This document shows positions 9,269 to 17,831 of a stretch of DNA of 64,000 nucleotides, in pieces. The notes below the pieces were generated by a model. The model was not told the origin of the DNA. It saw only the letters and a list, made by a program, of their open reading frames with translations, and made no database searches. The position numbers and the translations under genes are program-made. Every line of letters begins with the position of its first letter. Position 1 is the stretch's first letter. Origin of the DNA: an uncultured Anaerolineae bacterium (lineage in GTDB: Bacteria > Chloroflexota > Anaerolineae > Anaerolineales > Villigracilaceae); contig CAIQVH010000038.1 in NCBI GenBank assembly GCA_903875215.1, forward strand, positions 36,981 to 100,980. Reading direction: 5' to 3'.

Positions 9269-9925
9269 TTATCGCAGGAAAGAATCCAGGAACAGGACGA
9301 GAGACTGAATACGGTCGACAAAGGCAGTCAGCGCGGCGGCAAGCACCCCGGCAAAAAGCACTCCCAACGTCATGGCAATGAAAATCTGCCCGAGCAGGGC
9401 CAGGAAAGCCGCCAGTTTTCCGCGCTTTCCGGAGACGTTTTTCTTGCTGACACTGAACTGGAAATACGCCAGGCTGACGACCGTCCCGAACAGGACAAAA
9501 CCACCGCTCAGCAGGCTGCCGAAACCATCGGAAAACATCCCAGCGGAGGCCTCAATCTGCGGGAGCAGGGTGCCCATGACAGCGCCGGCAATCGCCGCGG
9601 CGGCTCCAACGCCCACCAGGAAAGCCACCACCGGGCCTCCCAGCCACTCCAGCCGCGCGGACATTTTCGTCAACAGCAGCAGGCTGAAGAGCAGCGGAAG
9701 AATCATGATCACACGCTGCCAGGTGTCTCCATTCAGCAACGGTATAAAAAGTTTGTCCACCACCACCTGGCGGAAGACAGTCGCGGCCACATAGCCAGCC
9801 GCCGTGCCGATGAACGCGTGGATGGCCACCCGGAAACCCGGATTATCCCCGACGAGATAGCTCAAAACAAGCACGGTAAACAGGAAACTCAGCAGGCCGG
9901 TAAGAAGCTCATTGGATACAATCAT
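9269..9925 (-). CDS. Polytopic membrane protein of the GlmL cluster
   Basis: 218 residues with about six predicted membrane helices (for example LLSFLFTVLVLSYLVG, VIMILPLLFSLLLLT, LLSGGFVLFGTVVSLAYFQF and LALLGQIFIAMTLGVLFAG). No family recognised. It lies six bases upstream of glmL and one base after the zinc-ribbon gene, so all three should be on one transcript. It could be the membrane platform for the ASKHA ATPase; this is inferred only from position. Confidence 0.7.
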   Translation of the reverse strand: MIVSNELLTGLLSFLFTVLVLSYLVGDNPGFRVAIHAFIGTAAGYVAATVFRQVVVDKLFIPLLNGDTWQRVIMILPLLFSLLLLTKMSARLEWLGGPVVAFLVGVGAAAAIAGAVMGTLLPQIEASAGMFSDGFGSLLSGGFVLFGTVVSLAYFQFSVSKKNVSGKRGKLAAFLALLGQIFIAMTLGVLFAGVLAAALTAFVDRIQSLVLFLDSFLR

Positions 9926-9926
9926 G

Positions 9927-12920
9927 CTACGCCTCGTCCTGTTTTGCGTTGCTGCGGCGCGCGCGGAGTTTCGACACCACGCTCCAGGCCCCGCCGATTA
10001 CGATCGACAGCCCGGCGATCAATACTGCCGCCCCGTACCCATCCCAATACAAAGCCTTGGCCCGCCCCGCATACAGGGGCGCGAGTTGCTCCGCGGCATT
10101 CCGGGTTTCATAGAGCACACCGCCATCCAACCCGCTGACCAGCCCGCTCAGCTGCCCAGAGGCGCTGTACGGCTGAAGCATCGGCGCAGCCTGGGCGCTG
10201 GCCACCATCAGCAGCGGCTTGCCTGCCAGCGCAGCAGCCGTCTGTTCGATCCACATGCGGCCGTTATCGGGGTCGTCCGTCAGCACCAGCACCGCGTCAA
10301 ATCCGGAAATCTTCTCAATCCCGCCATTCCCCAGGAGGGCCGACTGCCACAAATTCCCGTTGAGCGAATCGCGGCCGGTCGTCTGCTGCGGGCGTTCGGC
10401 AAATGCCTGCACACCAGCTGCCCCACCCGGCAGATATCCCAGGAAAAGAAACTGCTTTTCCTTTTCATAGATCGGCGCACCGCCTTGATTCTGCACAAAG
10501 AACGCGTTGGCCTGCTCCACCAACCGCTCGCCCAGCTCGGTGCTGACGGTGGAAGTTGAGAGAAACGCCAGGCGCGAATTTTTATGCATCAAATGGACCA
10601 TAACCGGCCCAGCCACTTGTTCCATTTCACCCGCAAAACCCGGCTGATAATCCGTCACCACCAACAACACCGCGCCTTCCGGCAGGCCGCTGATCGTCGC
10701 AGCAAAACGATTGAAAGGATCTTCGGCTGCCGCAGGCAGCACAGGCGCCGGCCACCAGCTGGAACCGAGCACAGCCGGCAGAAGCACAGCCAGACTCAAC
10801 ATAGCAAAAATGACCCAACGCAGCGGACGCAACACCACCGATTCCTTCAGCTGGCCGGCATTTTTCGGTTGGCCTTCTGCCCGAATCAGCTTCTCCAGCA
10901 GGTCAGCCTGCGTGCGCTGGTTTTCATTAGCCTGCAGCTTGATCGAATACATCTTCGGCTTGCGGATGTCCTGCAGGCTGGCCGGAATCGGAAGCACGCT
11001 GTAGAACCCGGCCAGCGGCCCCTGCTCCTCGCGCGCCTCGCTTTCTTCCCCATCCGCATTTTGCCCCCCGGAAAGCATCGACTCCACCGGGCGCATTGCC
11101 TGCACCCAGGAAGGCAAGTCCGCCGGGGGTAAATTGGCCGCATCTGGTCCGGGCGCGGCAGCGGAATCTTCGGCCGCATCAACCGGCTTCAGCCCGGACA
11201 ACCATTCCGGAATCTCCATGGCAAGAAATGGGTCCGCATCCTCGTCTTCTTCAATGGGAGCCGAAAAAGGAACCGCGCCCTTTTCGAGGCCGGAATCAGC
11301 CAACGCCGCCGGGTCCGTTTCGACAGGTTTTTCCGACTCCGCCGGCGCCGGTTGTTGAGCCCCGAACGAAAACATCTCACTCTCGGGCGAGGCGCTCTTC
11401 ATCCAATCTGGCAGATCCGACTTTGTTTCATCCGTGAGCAGCCCGGACATGAAATCCGGGATGCTCTCTGCAGTGCTCAACGCCTCAATCTCCCCCAGCG
11501 AGCCGGTCGCAAATGGTTTGAACTCAGTGCTGGAGGCATCTCCTGGAGCGGGTACTTCGGACCCGGTTTCGCTCAAACCGGCCAGCCAGTCTGGCAGGCT
11601 GCCGGCAGTGGAGAGTTCCGTTTCCGGCGCAGCGCGATCGACGCCGCCGGGCGCGGGCGTGGAAAGATCGGCGATCCAGTCGGGCAGGGCGGCCTCGCTG
11701 GCGGGGTTTTCCGTTTCCGGCGCAGCGCGGTCAGCGCCGCCGGGCGCGGGCGTGGAAAGATCGGCGATCCAGTCGGGCAGGGCGGCCTCGCTGGCGGGGT
11801 TTCCCGTTTCCGGCGCAGCGCGGTCAGCGCCGCCGGGCGCGGGCGTGGAAAGATCGGCGATCCAGTCGGGCAGGGCGGCCTCGCTGGCGGGGTTTTCCGT
11901 TTCCGGCGCAGCGCGGTCAGCGCCGCCGGGCACGGGCGTGGAAAGATCGGCGATCCAGTCGGGCAGGGCGGCCTCGCTGGCGGGGTTTCCCGTTTCCGGC
12001 GCAGCGCGGTCAGCGCCGCCGGGCACGGGCGTGGAAAGATCGGCGATCCAGTCGGGCAGGGCGGCCTCGCTGGCGGGGTTTCCCGTTTCCGGCGCAGCGC
12101 GGTCAGCGCCGCCGGGCGCGGCCAACCCCTGCATCCAATCCGGCAAATCAGCAGCGGGAATCTGGATAGGCGTGGTTGGGCCGGGTAGGTTTTCTGCGGG
12201 GGCGGCTTCATTGGATTCAAAGCCACCACCCAGTTCGCTCAGCCAATCGGGCGCGGAGCCAAAATCGCCGCCCGGCGGGGTGGGAAACGCTTCGCTGGCA
12301 GAGGCCGGGGTCAGCGAAGCAGTGGTTTCCTGGGCTTGCAGGGTTGCCAGCCAGTCTGGAACCTCGCCGGCTGGCGGGAGCGGGGGTTCGAGGTCATCAT
12401 CAAAGTTGTAGGTTGCCTGGCTTGAAAAACCCCAGTCTTCGGGCTGGGGGGTCGGTTCGGCTGGGGCGGGCGGCCCCTGCAATTCTTCGAGCCAATCAGT
12501 GGCTGATGAGGGGGCGGCAGGCGGCTCGGCAGCAGGAGAAAGTTCGGGGGTGTTGCCGCGCAGGCTGAGCAGCCACTCGGGGGCGGCTTCTTCCTCGTCT
12601 GCGTTGGTTTGCGAGAGGCCGGCCAGCAAATCAAGCGGGGCAGCGGCGATATTCGCCGAAGGCGGCTCAGGCGCAGAGTCAACGGGGGTGGAGTCGGCCG
12701 GGGCGGGGGTGTTTTCATCCGCCGCGCGGCGGGCATCGCGCAGCCAGCCAGGCAGGGTGCGTTCCAGTTCGGCGGTATCTTTTTTCACCGGCAGTTCGCC
12801 GGGGGTGAGCGGATCCAGCGGTTCGGTAGGGGCCAGCTGGAGGCCTGTGCCGCAGTACTGGCAGAGTTCCAGCGTCTCGGGATTGATCTTTCCGCAGGAG
12901 GGGCATTTGATCTCGGCCAT
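9927..12920 (-). CDS. Zinc-ribbon protein with repeated P-(D/E)-W-(L/M/I) motifs and a membrane-anchored C-terminal domain
   Basis: 997 residues. The N-terminus is a zinc ribbon (CPSCGK and CQYCGTG, two CxxC pairs 12 residues apart). Residues about 35-600 are acidic, Pro/Ala-rich and probably disordered, with some 16 copies of a motif such as LPDWLxxL, APEWLLSL, LPDWMQGL and IPEWLSGL. Five copies lie in an exact 31-residue repeat (LPDWIADLST). A helix near 700 (WVIFAMLSLAVLLPAVLG) leads to an extracytoplasmic domain of about 230 residues, and a final helix (VLIAGLSIVIGGAWSVV) ends in a basic tail. Stop and start are one base or less from both neighbours. It looks like a cytoplasmic multivalent docking platform; function unknown. 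Confidence 0.75.
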   Translation of the reverse strand: MAEIKCPSCGKINPETLELCQYCGTGLQLAPTEPLDPLTPGELPVKKDTAELERTLPGWLRDARRAADENTPAPADSTPVDSAPEPPSANIAAAPLDLLAGLSQTNADEEEAAPEWLLSLRGNTPELSPAAEPPAAPSSATDWLEELQGPPAPAEPTPQPEDWGFSSQATYNFDDDLEPPLPPAGEVPDWLATLQAQETTASLTPASASEAFPTPPGGDFGSAPDWLSELGGGFESNEAAPAENLPGPTTPIQIPAADLPDWMQGLAAPGGADRAAPETGNPASEAALPDWIADLSTPVPGGADRAAPETGNPASEAALPDWIADLSTPVPGGADRAAPETENPASEAALPDWIADLSTPAPGGADRAAPETGNPASEAALPDWIADLSTPAPGGADRAAPETENPASEAALPDWIADLSTPAPGGVDRAAPETELSTAGSLPDWLAGLSETGSEVPAPGDASSTEFKPFATGSLGEIEALSTAESIPDFMSGLLTDETKSDLPDWMKSASPESEMFSFGAQQPAPAESEKPVETDPAALADSGLEKGAVPFSAPIEEDEDADPFLAMEIPEWLSGLKPVDAAEDSAAAPGPDAANLPPADLPSWVQAMRPVESMLSGGQNADGEESEAREEQGPLAGFYSVLPIPASLQDIRKPKMYSIKLQANENQRTQADLLEKLIRAEGQPKNAGQLKESVVLRPLRWVIFAMLSLAVLLPAVLGSSWWPAPVLPAAAEDPFNRFAATISGLPEGAVLLVVTDYQPGFAGEMEQVAGPVMVHLMHKNSRLAFLSTSTVSTELGERLVEQANAFFVQNQGGAPIYEKEKQFLFLGYLPGGAAGVQAFAERPQQTTGRDSLNGNLWQSALLGNGGIEKISGFDAVLVLTDDPDNGRMWIEQTAAALAGKPLLMVASAQAAPMLQPYSASGQLSGLVSGLDGGVLYETRNAAEQLAPLYAGRAKALYWDGYGAAVLIAGLSIVIGGAWSVVSKLRARRSNAKQDEA
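11644..12108. repeat. Five tandem 93-bp units coding 31-residue repeats
   Basis: Five nearly identical 93-bp units; each begins CCGCCGGGC on the plus strand at 11644, 11737 and so on, with a partial sixth starting at 12109. They encode a repeat containing ADRAAPET and LPDWIADLST. Units differ mainly by a G/E and a V/A codon, and the units without a change are essentially identical at DNA level, indicating recent expansion by recombination or slippage. The unit is a multiple of three, so copy-number changes keep the frame. Confidence 0.93.
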
Positions 12921-13537
12921 TATTTGCCTCCATACGGCCGGTCGGCGCCGAGCAGGATGCGCAGGCCAGTGGTGAGAGTGCCAAGCGCCACGCCGATCAA
13001 GATCCCGCGCGCGCCGCCAGCGGCCAGCAGGTTGGTCAGGGCCGGGCGGATCAGATCATTGACAGCCGGGAATTGCGCGAGTACGGGCAGCAGCAAGGCG
13101 GCCAGCGCAGTTGTCAGAAATATCAGGGTTGGCAGGTCAGTGCGCGTGCGCAGCATGCGGATCAGGGCGTATAGGAGGGTGACGGCCAGCAAGGCCAGCA
13201 GGCTGATCTCGGCCGGGAGGATGATGCCGTTCAAAAAAACGGTTTTGAAGGCGGAGAATTCGGTAACGCTGCTGAAGAGCAGGGAGAGCAGCATGAAGAA
13301 CAGCAGAATCAGGCTGTAGAGCGATCCTGGCTGGCGGGTGCGAATTTTCTGCAGGTGAACGGAGAATAGATTCCAGATACCCACCAGCACCGCGACACCG
13401 GCCAGGATGACGGCCCATTGGAAGAACAGCAGACGTGTTTCGCGCATGCCCTGCAGGTTAAAAAAGGTGCCGATCAGGACGATCAGTCCGCAGCCCATGG
13501 CGATGACGGCGTTAAGGATGGAGAAGATGCGTTTCAC
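12920..13537 (-). CDS. Polytopic membrane protein of the GlmL cluster
   Basis: 205 residues, about six hydrophobic helices (AVIAMGCGLIVLIGTFF, WAVILAGVAVLVGIWNLF, LYSLILLFFMLLSLLF, LLALLAVTLLYALIRML and two more). The start is GTG in a GTGA overlap with the gene upstream, and its stop shares one base with the zinc-ribbon start (TAATG). It resembles the other six-helix protein of the cluster in size and layout but I see no clear sequence repeat between them. No catalytic motif; function unknown. Confidence 0.7.
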   Translation of the reverse strand: MKRIFSILNAVIAMGCGLIVLIGTFFNLQGMRETRLLFFQWAVILAGVAVLVGIWNLFSVHLQKIRTRQPGSLYSLILLFFMLLSLLFSSVTEFSAFKTVFLNGIILPAEISLLALLAVTLLYALIRMLRTRTDLPTLIFLTTALAALLLPVLAQFPAVNDLIRPALTNLLAAGGARGILIGVALGTLTTGLRILLGADRPYGGK

Positions 13538-14286
13538 AACAGGCCTGCCACTTTCAGGGTTGCGCCGCCCAGCAGGGCCAGGATGACAATCCAGCGCAGG
13601 ATGTCCTGGACGAGCAGGCTGGCGGCATGGCTGGCGCCGGCCTGGGTGTACGCTCCAGCGGCAAAGGCTTCTTCCCCGAGCAGGGGTTCCTGCGTGGTGG
13701 CAAACAGGACGGCCTGGGCCGGGAGGCTGTCGCTGGCGGCGATGATGGGCGCGTCCTGGCGGTCGGCGGCTTCGGTCAGCAGGGCAACTTCGGGGCCGAA
13801 GTTTCCGATCAACAGGCTGGTGGAGATATTTTCATCGCGAATGGCGGTCATGACGCCGCCGGCGTAGGAGAGCGGGGTCAGGCCGGTCAGACGGCCATTG
13901 TGGATATTGAAGGTTTGCTCGGCGGTCAGGGCGTCGTGCGCGCTGCGCAGGGTGTCCTGGGCCAGCAGGTTGAGGGTGGCGCTGCCGGTGGTGGAGATCG
14001 GCGGGTAATCGCTTAGTGAGGTGTTTTCAGCAAGGCGACGCAGGACAGCCAGCCCTGCCAGGGCGGAGGCTGAGGTGGAGGAGAGCAGGTTGGCGCTGCC
14101 AAGGGAAATATGCAAGCGCGTGCCCGCTTCCACGACCAGACTGGCCGCGCGGCGCACGCGCACATAGGCAGGGATGTTTCGAAAAGTAAGGGGGGAACGT
14201 CGATGGAGCAGGGAAAAGATGGTCAACAATACCCCTGCGACGATGACTGTGCCGATCCCGATCATTCCGGCAAGGTCTGAATTCAC
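13534..14286 (-). CDS. Two-helix membrane protein, possibly DUF6754 family
   Basis: 250 residues with a helix at each end (GTVIVAGVLLTIFSLL near the N-terminus, WIVILALLGGATLKVAGLL at the C-terminus) around a soluble domain rich in Ala, Ser and Thr (HISLGSANLLSSTSASALAG). That Ser/Gly-rich segment and the overall size resemble proteins annotated as DUF6754 in Chloroflexota and archaea; this is from memory and should be checked. GTG start in a GTGA overlap with the gene upstream, and its own stop overlaps the next GTG start, so it is firmly part of the operon. Confidence 0.65.
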   Translation of the reverse strand: MNSDLAGMIGIGTVIVAGVLLTIFSLLHRRSPLTFRNIPAYVRVRRAASLVVEAGTRLHISLGSANLLSSTSASALAGLAVLRRLAENTSLSDYPPISTTGSATLNLLAQDTLRSAHDALTAEQTFNIHNGRLTGLTPLSYAGGVMTAIRDENISTSLLIGNFGPEVALLTEAADRQDAPIIAASDSLPAQAVLFATTQEPLLGEEAFAAGAYTQAGASHAASLLVQDILRWIVILALLGGATLKVAGLL

Positions 14287-14531
14287 AGTTGCTGTCCTTT
14301 CAGGAGGGCTGCAAACGTCTCTGCTTCGTTTCCCTGTTCCAGTAAATGGGCCATGGCGCGCAGTTGGGCGCTGGCCGCGGGGGAGGCAAAGGGTTGACCG
14401 ATGTAAAGCAATTGTGCGACGATCGCGTTCAGCGGCCCGGCGGCTTCAAGCAGCCGGAGGACGAATCCATCCAGGTTGTGGCGGCGCAGGGAATCTATCC
14501 AATTGGGCCAGTACGCGCGCGTCGAGTCCAT
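14283..14531 (-). CDS. Small soluble protein, first gene of the GlmL run
   Basis: 82 residues beginning MDSTRAYWPNWIDSLRRHNLDG, helical, no membrane helix or known motif. It overlaps the next gene by GTGA. The ATG at 14531 is chosen because an extended -10 element ends seven bases before it, which makes the in-frame TTG further upstream lie within the promoter. It is likely translated from a leaderless transcript. Confidence 0.6.
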   Translation of the reverse strand: MDSTRAYWPNWIDSLRRHNLDGFVLRLLEAAGPLNAIVAQLLYIGQPFASPAASAQLRAMAHLLEQGNEAETFAALLKGQQL

Positions 14532-14851
14532 AAATAAAGTATAGCATACAATATAGAACAAGCGTTAAACTTTACCTTCGCCAATATCGGGCCTGCGGAG
14601 AGGGGATTATCAGATTATGACCCATCCTGGCAGGAATTGCCCCAGGACAACAACAGACCAGCGCCCTGGAAGCCTCTTGTGCTGAAGATTGGCAACCTGA
14701 TCGTCTGTCGCTCTGGTCTCCTCTGCGAATGAGAAAAATAGGCTGCTGAAATTTTAAATGGCCTGCCTGATAACCGGCAAGGCGGACTTTTGGTGGATAG
14801 AGCCTGCACGGGCATAGTATAATTTCGTCAGGTTCCTGTTCTGGAGGAAGA
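14532..14851. other. Divergent intergenic region between the GlmL run and the B12-binding subunit gene
   Basis: About 320 bases. The left end carries the leftward promoter described separately. At 14818-14823 a TATAAT lies 28 bases before the rightward ATG, with GGAGGAAG as ribosome site, but no good -35 is visible. The middle (about 14600-14780) contains no convincing ORF, RNA gene or repeat. Confidence 0.6.
14538..14546 (-). promoter_or_regulatory. Extended -10 promoter of the GlmL run
   Basis: On the minus strand TGC precedes TATACT (extended -10). The last base of the hexamer is seven bases before the ATG at 14531, so the expected start of transcription is at or next to the A of the start codon. 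No -35 hexamer is seen at the right distance, which is usual for extended -10 promoters. Confidence 0.5.
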
Positions 14852-15259
14852 ATGACTGAACGAAAAATTCGTGTTCTGGTTGCCAAGCCTGGTCTCGATG
14901 GCCATGATCGCGGCGCCAAAGTAGTTGCCCGGGCCTTGCGAGATGCCGGGATGGAAGTAATCTATACCGGATTACGTCAGACGCCCGAGATGATTGCCGA
15001 GGCGGCTTTGCAGGAGGATGTGGATGTGGTCGGCCTTTCCATTCTTTCCGGGGCGCATATGGCCCTCGCGCCGCGCGTCCTGGAGCTGCTCAAGGGCAAC
15101 GGGCAGGAGAATGTCCGGGTTTTTCTGGGCGGCATTATTCCAGATGAAGACCTACCCCGGCTGAAGGCGCTGGGGATTGCCGGTGTCTATGGGCCGGGCG
15201 CGCCTACCGAGCAAATCGTCGCCGAAATTCGCGCGGCGGTCAGCGGTGCGACAGAGTGA
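14852..15259 (+). CDS. Methylmalonyl-CoA mutase-type cobalamin-binding subunit
   Basis: 135 residues forming one B12-binding Rossmann domain. The base-off/His-on motif DGHDRG is at about residue 17 and the matching glycine motif [10 protein letters not shown] near 90, as in the C-terminal domain of methylmalonyl-CoA mutase or the separate small subunit of two-part mutases. It is followed at once by the MeaB-type GTPase, the usual chaperone. The large catalytic subunit is not in the window. Isobutyryl- or ethylmalonyl-type mutases have similar small subunits, so the exact reaction is open. Confidence 0.9.
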   Translation: MTERKIRVLVAKPGLDGHDRGAKVVARALRDAGMEVIYTGLRQTPEMIAEAALQEDVDVVGLSILSGAHMALAPRVLELLKGNGQENVRVFLGGIIPDEDLPRLKALGIAGVYGPGAPTEQIVAEIRAAVSGATE

Positions 15260-15293
15260 GCCCCGAGAGTTTCCGCTGTTTTCCTCCCCTTCC

Positions 15294-16295
15294 ATGACTT
15301 TTCTGACCCAGTCCGTCCTTTCTGGCGATCGGTTGGCGCTGGCACGTTTGCTGTCTCAGGTGGAAAATGACACCCCTGCGGGCCGCGCCGCGCTGGATGC
15401 GCTTTTTGCGCACACCGGCCAGGCGCACCTGATTGGCGTGACCGGCGCGCCGGGCACGGGCAAGTCTTCGCTTGTCAACCAGCTGGCACTGCACTTCCGC
15501 CGGGCTGGAAAACGGGTGGCAATTGTGGCAGTCGATCCTTCCAGCCCGTTCACGGGCGGAGCGGTGCTGGGTGACCGGGTGCGGATGCGCGATCTGGCCG
15601 GCGATCCTGGCGTTTTCATCCGCTCGATGGCTTCGCGCGGGTCGTTGGGTGGGCTGGCCGCCGCAACCGCCGCCGCCACGCAAGTCTTTGATGCGGCGGG
15701 ATTCGAGGTCATCCTGATCGAAACCGTCGGCGCCGGACAAAGCGAAGTGGATATTGCCCGGCTGGCGCATACCACGCTGGTAATCGAAGCACCCGGGCTG
15801 GGCGACGATATCCAGGCCATCAAGGCCGGTATTCTCGAAATCGCCGATCTGCTGGTGATCAATAAGGCCGACCACCCGGGCGTGGAAGCTACCGAGCGGG
15901 CACTGAAAACCATGCTGGAGCTGGCGCATCCTGTCCGCAAGGTTTTTCTACACCACGGGCAGAAGTTCGAACTGAATGGGGAGGCCGCCCCCGGAACCGC
16001 ATTGTGGATTCCGCCCGTCTGCCGGACAGTGGCCCTCAGCGGGCAGGGCCTGCCAGAATTGCTGGAAGCGATTGAGCGGCATGCGGCGCACCTGCGTTCC
16101 AGCGGAGATTGGGCCCGGCGCGAGCGGGCGCGGCTAGAGGCAGAGTTTGATCTGCTCTTCCAGGAAACGCTCGTCGCCCGCTTTCTAGCCCAACTTCCGG
16201 CCGGGAGGCTGGACAGCCTGCTGGCCGCCCTGCAGGAACGGAAGCTCGCGCCGCGCGCCGGAGTGGAGCAGTTATTGAATGGAGATGGAACATGA
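15294..16295 (+). CDS. meaB: MeaB/ArgK-family G3E GTPase, B12 mutase chaperone
   Basis: 333 residues. P-loop GAPGTGKSS, followed by VDPSSPFTGGAVLGDRVRM characteristic of MeaB, the switch region ETVGAGQSEVDIA, and base-recognition NKAD. MeaB proteins gate cofactor loading and protect B12-dependent acyl-CoA mutases. The ATG at 15294 matches the family N-terminus (helical segment before the P-loop). It lies 34 bases after the cobalamin-binding subunit and overlaps the next gene by ATGA. The upstream open frame overlapping the B12 gene is out of register and not used. Confidence 0.93.
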   Translation: MTFLTQSVLSGDRLALARLLSQVENDTPAGRAALDALFAHTGQAHLIGVTGAPGTGKSSLVNQLALHFRRAGKRVAIVAVDPSSPFTGGAVLGDRVRMRDLAGDPGVFIRSMASRGSLGGLAAATAAATQVFDAAGFEVILIETVGAGQSEVDIARLAHTTLVIEAPGLGDDIQAIKAGILEIADLLVINKADHPGVEATERALKTMLELAHPVRKVFLHHGQKFELNGEAAPGTALWIPPVCRTVALSGQGLPELLEAIERHAAHLRSSGDWARRERARLEAEFDLLFQETLVARFLAQLPAGRLDSLLAALQERKLAPRAGVEQLLNGDGT

Positions 16296-16837
16296 TCTAC
16301 GGTGACCGGATCCGCCTGCGGGCGGTGGAACGCGAGGACATCCCGCGGTATGTGGAATGGTTGAACGACCCCGAAGTGACGGCCGGGTTGCTGATCAACC
16401 TGCCGCTGGCCAGTTGGGATGAAACCCGCTGGTTTGAAAACCTGGCTGAGCGCGAAGCCATCGACCGCCCGCTGGCAGTGGAAGCGCGCCTGCCGGAAGG
16501 CGGCTGGAAGCACATCGGCAACGTGGGGCTGCACCAGTTTGAGAAAATCCACCGCTCGGCAGAGTTTGGCATTTTCATCGGCGATAAAAGCTGCTGGAAC
16601 CAGGGCTATGGTACCGAAGCTACCCGTCTGACCGTGAAACATGGTTTCGAGACGCTCAATCTCAATCGCATCTATCTTTCCGTCTACAATACTAATCCGC
16701 GTGCGGTCTGCGCTTATGAGAAGGCCGGTTTTGTGCACGAAGGAGTGCAGCGCCAGGCAATTTACCGCAACGGGCGCTATCTTGATCTGATTTTTATGAG
16801 CATCCTGCGCTCAGAGTGGGAAGCCCTGAAAGGTTAA
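16292..16837 (+). CDS. GNAT acetyltransferase, RimJ/RimL type
   Basis: 181 residues. RLRAVEREDIPRYVEWLNDPEV at the start, the acetyl-CoA loop in GDKSCWNQGYGTEA and the late motif NPRAVCAYEKAGFVHEG are typical of the RimJ/RimL branch that acetylates protein N-termini or small amines. Overlaps meaB by four bases (ATGA). Substrate unknown; distinct from the acetyltransferases around 31-36 kb. Confidence 0.88.
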   Translation: MIYGDRIRLRAVEREDIPRYVEWLNDPEVTAGLLINLPLASWDETRWFENLAEREAIDRPLAVEARLPEGGWKHIGNVGLHQFEKIHRSAEFGIFIGDKSCWNQGYGTEATRLTVKHGFETLNLNRIYLSVYNTNPRAVCAYEKAGFVHEGVQRQAIYRNGRYLDLIFMSILRSEWEALKG

Positions 16838-16840
16838 ACA

Positions 16841-17830
16841 ATGACTCAACCCGATCACCATCACATGAAAGTCTACGGGGGCATCAAGCTCTACGCCGGG
16901 ACCGGCTCGCCTGAACTGGCCCAAAAGGTTGCAGATTATGTTCATGCGCCTCTCGGCGGGCGCGATATCATCCAGTTCCCCAATGAAAACCTGTTCGTCA
17001 AGCTGCATTCCAGCGTGCGCGGGCAGGACGTATACGTCGTCCAAACCACCTCGACACCGGTGCATCGCAATCTGATGGAACTGCTGATTCTGCTGCAGAC
17101 GCTCAAACTCGATTCAGCCGGCCGCATCACAGCCGTGATTCCGTACCTGGCCTACGGGCGTTCCGATAAAAAAGACCAGCCGCGCGTGCCCATCACCGCC
17201 CGGTTGATTGCCGATATGATCGAAGTGGCCGGCGCTGACCGGTATATCCTGCTCGATCCGCATGCCGGGCAGGTGCAGGGCTTTTTCTCTGTCCCCGGCG
17301 ACGTATTGACCGGTTTCTACCTGATTTCTGGCCACCTGAAAGCGCTCCAGAAACAGATGAAAGACCCGGTGGTGGTGACGGTAGACCTGGGATTTGCCAA
17401 AAAAGGCCGCAACATCGCCGCCGATATTGACGCGCCGATCGCTTTCATCGAAAAGCGCCGCATGGCCAACGACGCCAAGGCGCAGGCGCTGACCGTCATT
17501 GGCGACGTGGAAAATCGCGATGTCATCCTGGTGGATGATGAAATCGACACCGGCGGCTCGATCAGCCAGGCCGTCAACCTGGTCAAAGAAAAAGGCGCGC
17601 GTGATGTCTACGTCATCTGCGTCCACCCGATTTTCTCCTCCAACGCGGTTGACCGGCTGGCGACCCTGCCGGTCAGACAATTCATCACCACCGACACCGT
17701 GCCGATTCCGCCCGAAAAGCAGGCCCTGCTCAAGGAACGCCTGATGGTGCTGTCGGTCGCTCCGCTGATCGGGGAGGTCATCCTGCGCGCGCACGAAGGC
17801 CGCAGCGTGGGTGAGATGTTCAACGAGTAA
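16841..17830 (+). CDS. prs: Ribose-phosphate pyrophosphokinase
   Basis: 329 residues. Makes PRPP from ribose 5-phosphate and ATP in the cytosol. FPNENLFVKL and IPYLAYGRSDKKD in the N-terminal half match the ATP-binding and flexible loops, and the PRPP motif VILVDDEIDTGGS is near residue 230. The His-rich first residues (DHHHM) are unusual, so an internal ATG giving MKVYGGIK is a possible alternative start; the ribosome signal is weak for both. Confidence 0.93.
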   Translation: MTQPDHHHMKVYGGIKLYAGTGSPELAQKVADYVHAPLGGRDIIQFPNENLFVKLHSSVRGQDVYVVQTTSTPVHRNLMELLILLQTLKLDSAGRITAVIPYLAYGRSDKKDQPRVPITARLIADMIEVAGADRYILLDPHAGQVQGFFSVPGDVLTGFYLISGHLKALQKQMKDPVVVTVDLGFAKKGRNIAADIDAPIAFIEKRRMANDAKAQALTVIGDVENRDVILVDDEIDTGGSISQAVNLVKEKGARDVYVICVHPIFSSNAVDRLATLPVRQFITTDTVPIPPEKQALLKERLMVLSVAPLIGEVILRAHEGRSVGEMFNE

Positions 17831-17831
17831 T

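Noticed and set aside
11644..12108. CRISPR-like array
   Set aside because: Units are contiguous, 93 bp, coding and without unique spacers.
11352..12411. Long open frames opposite the zinc-ribbon gene with Arg/Gly/Ser repeats
   Set aside because: They are the antisense and off-frame image of the 93-bp repeat; composition is non-natural and no ribosome sites or family matches are seen.
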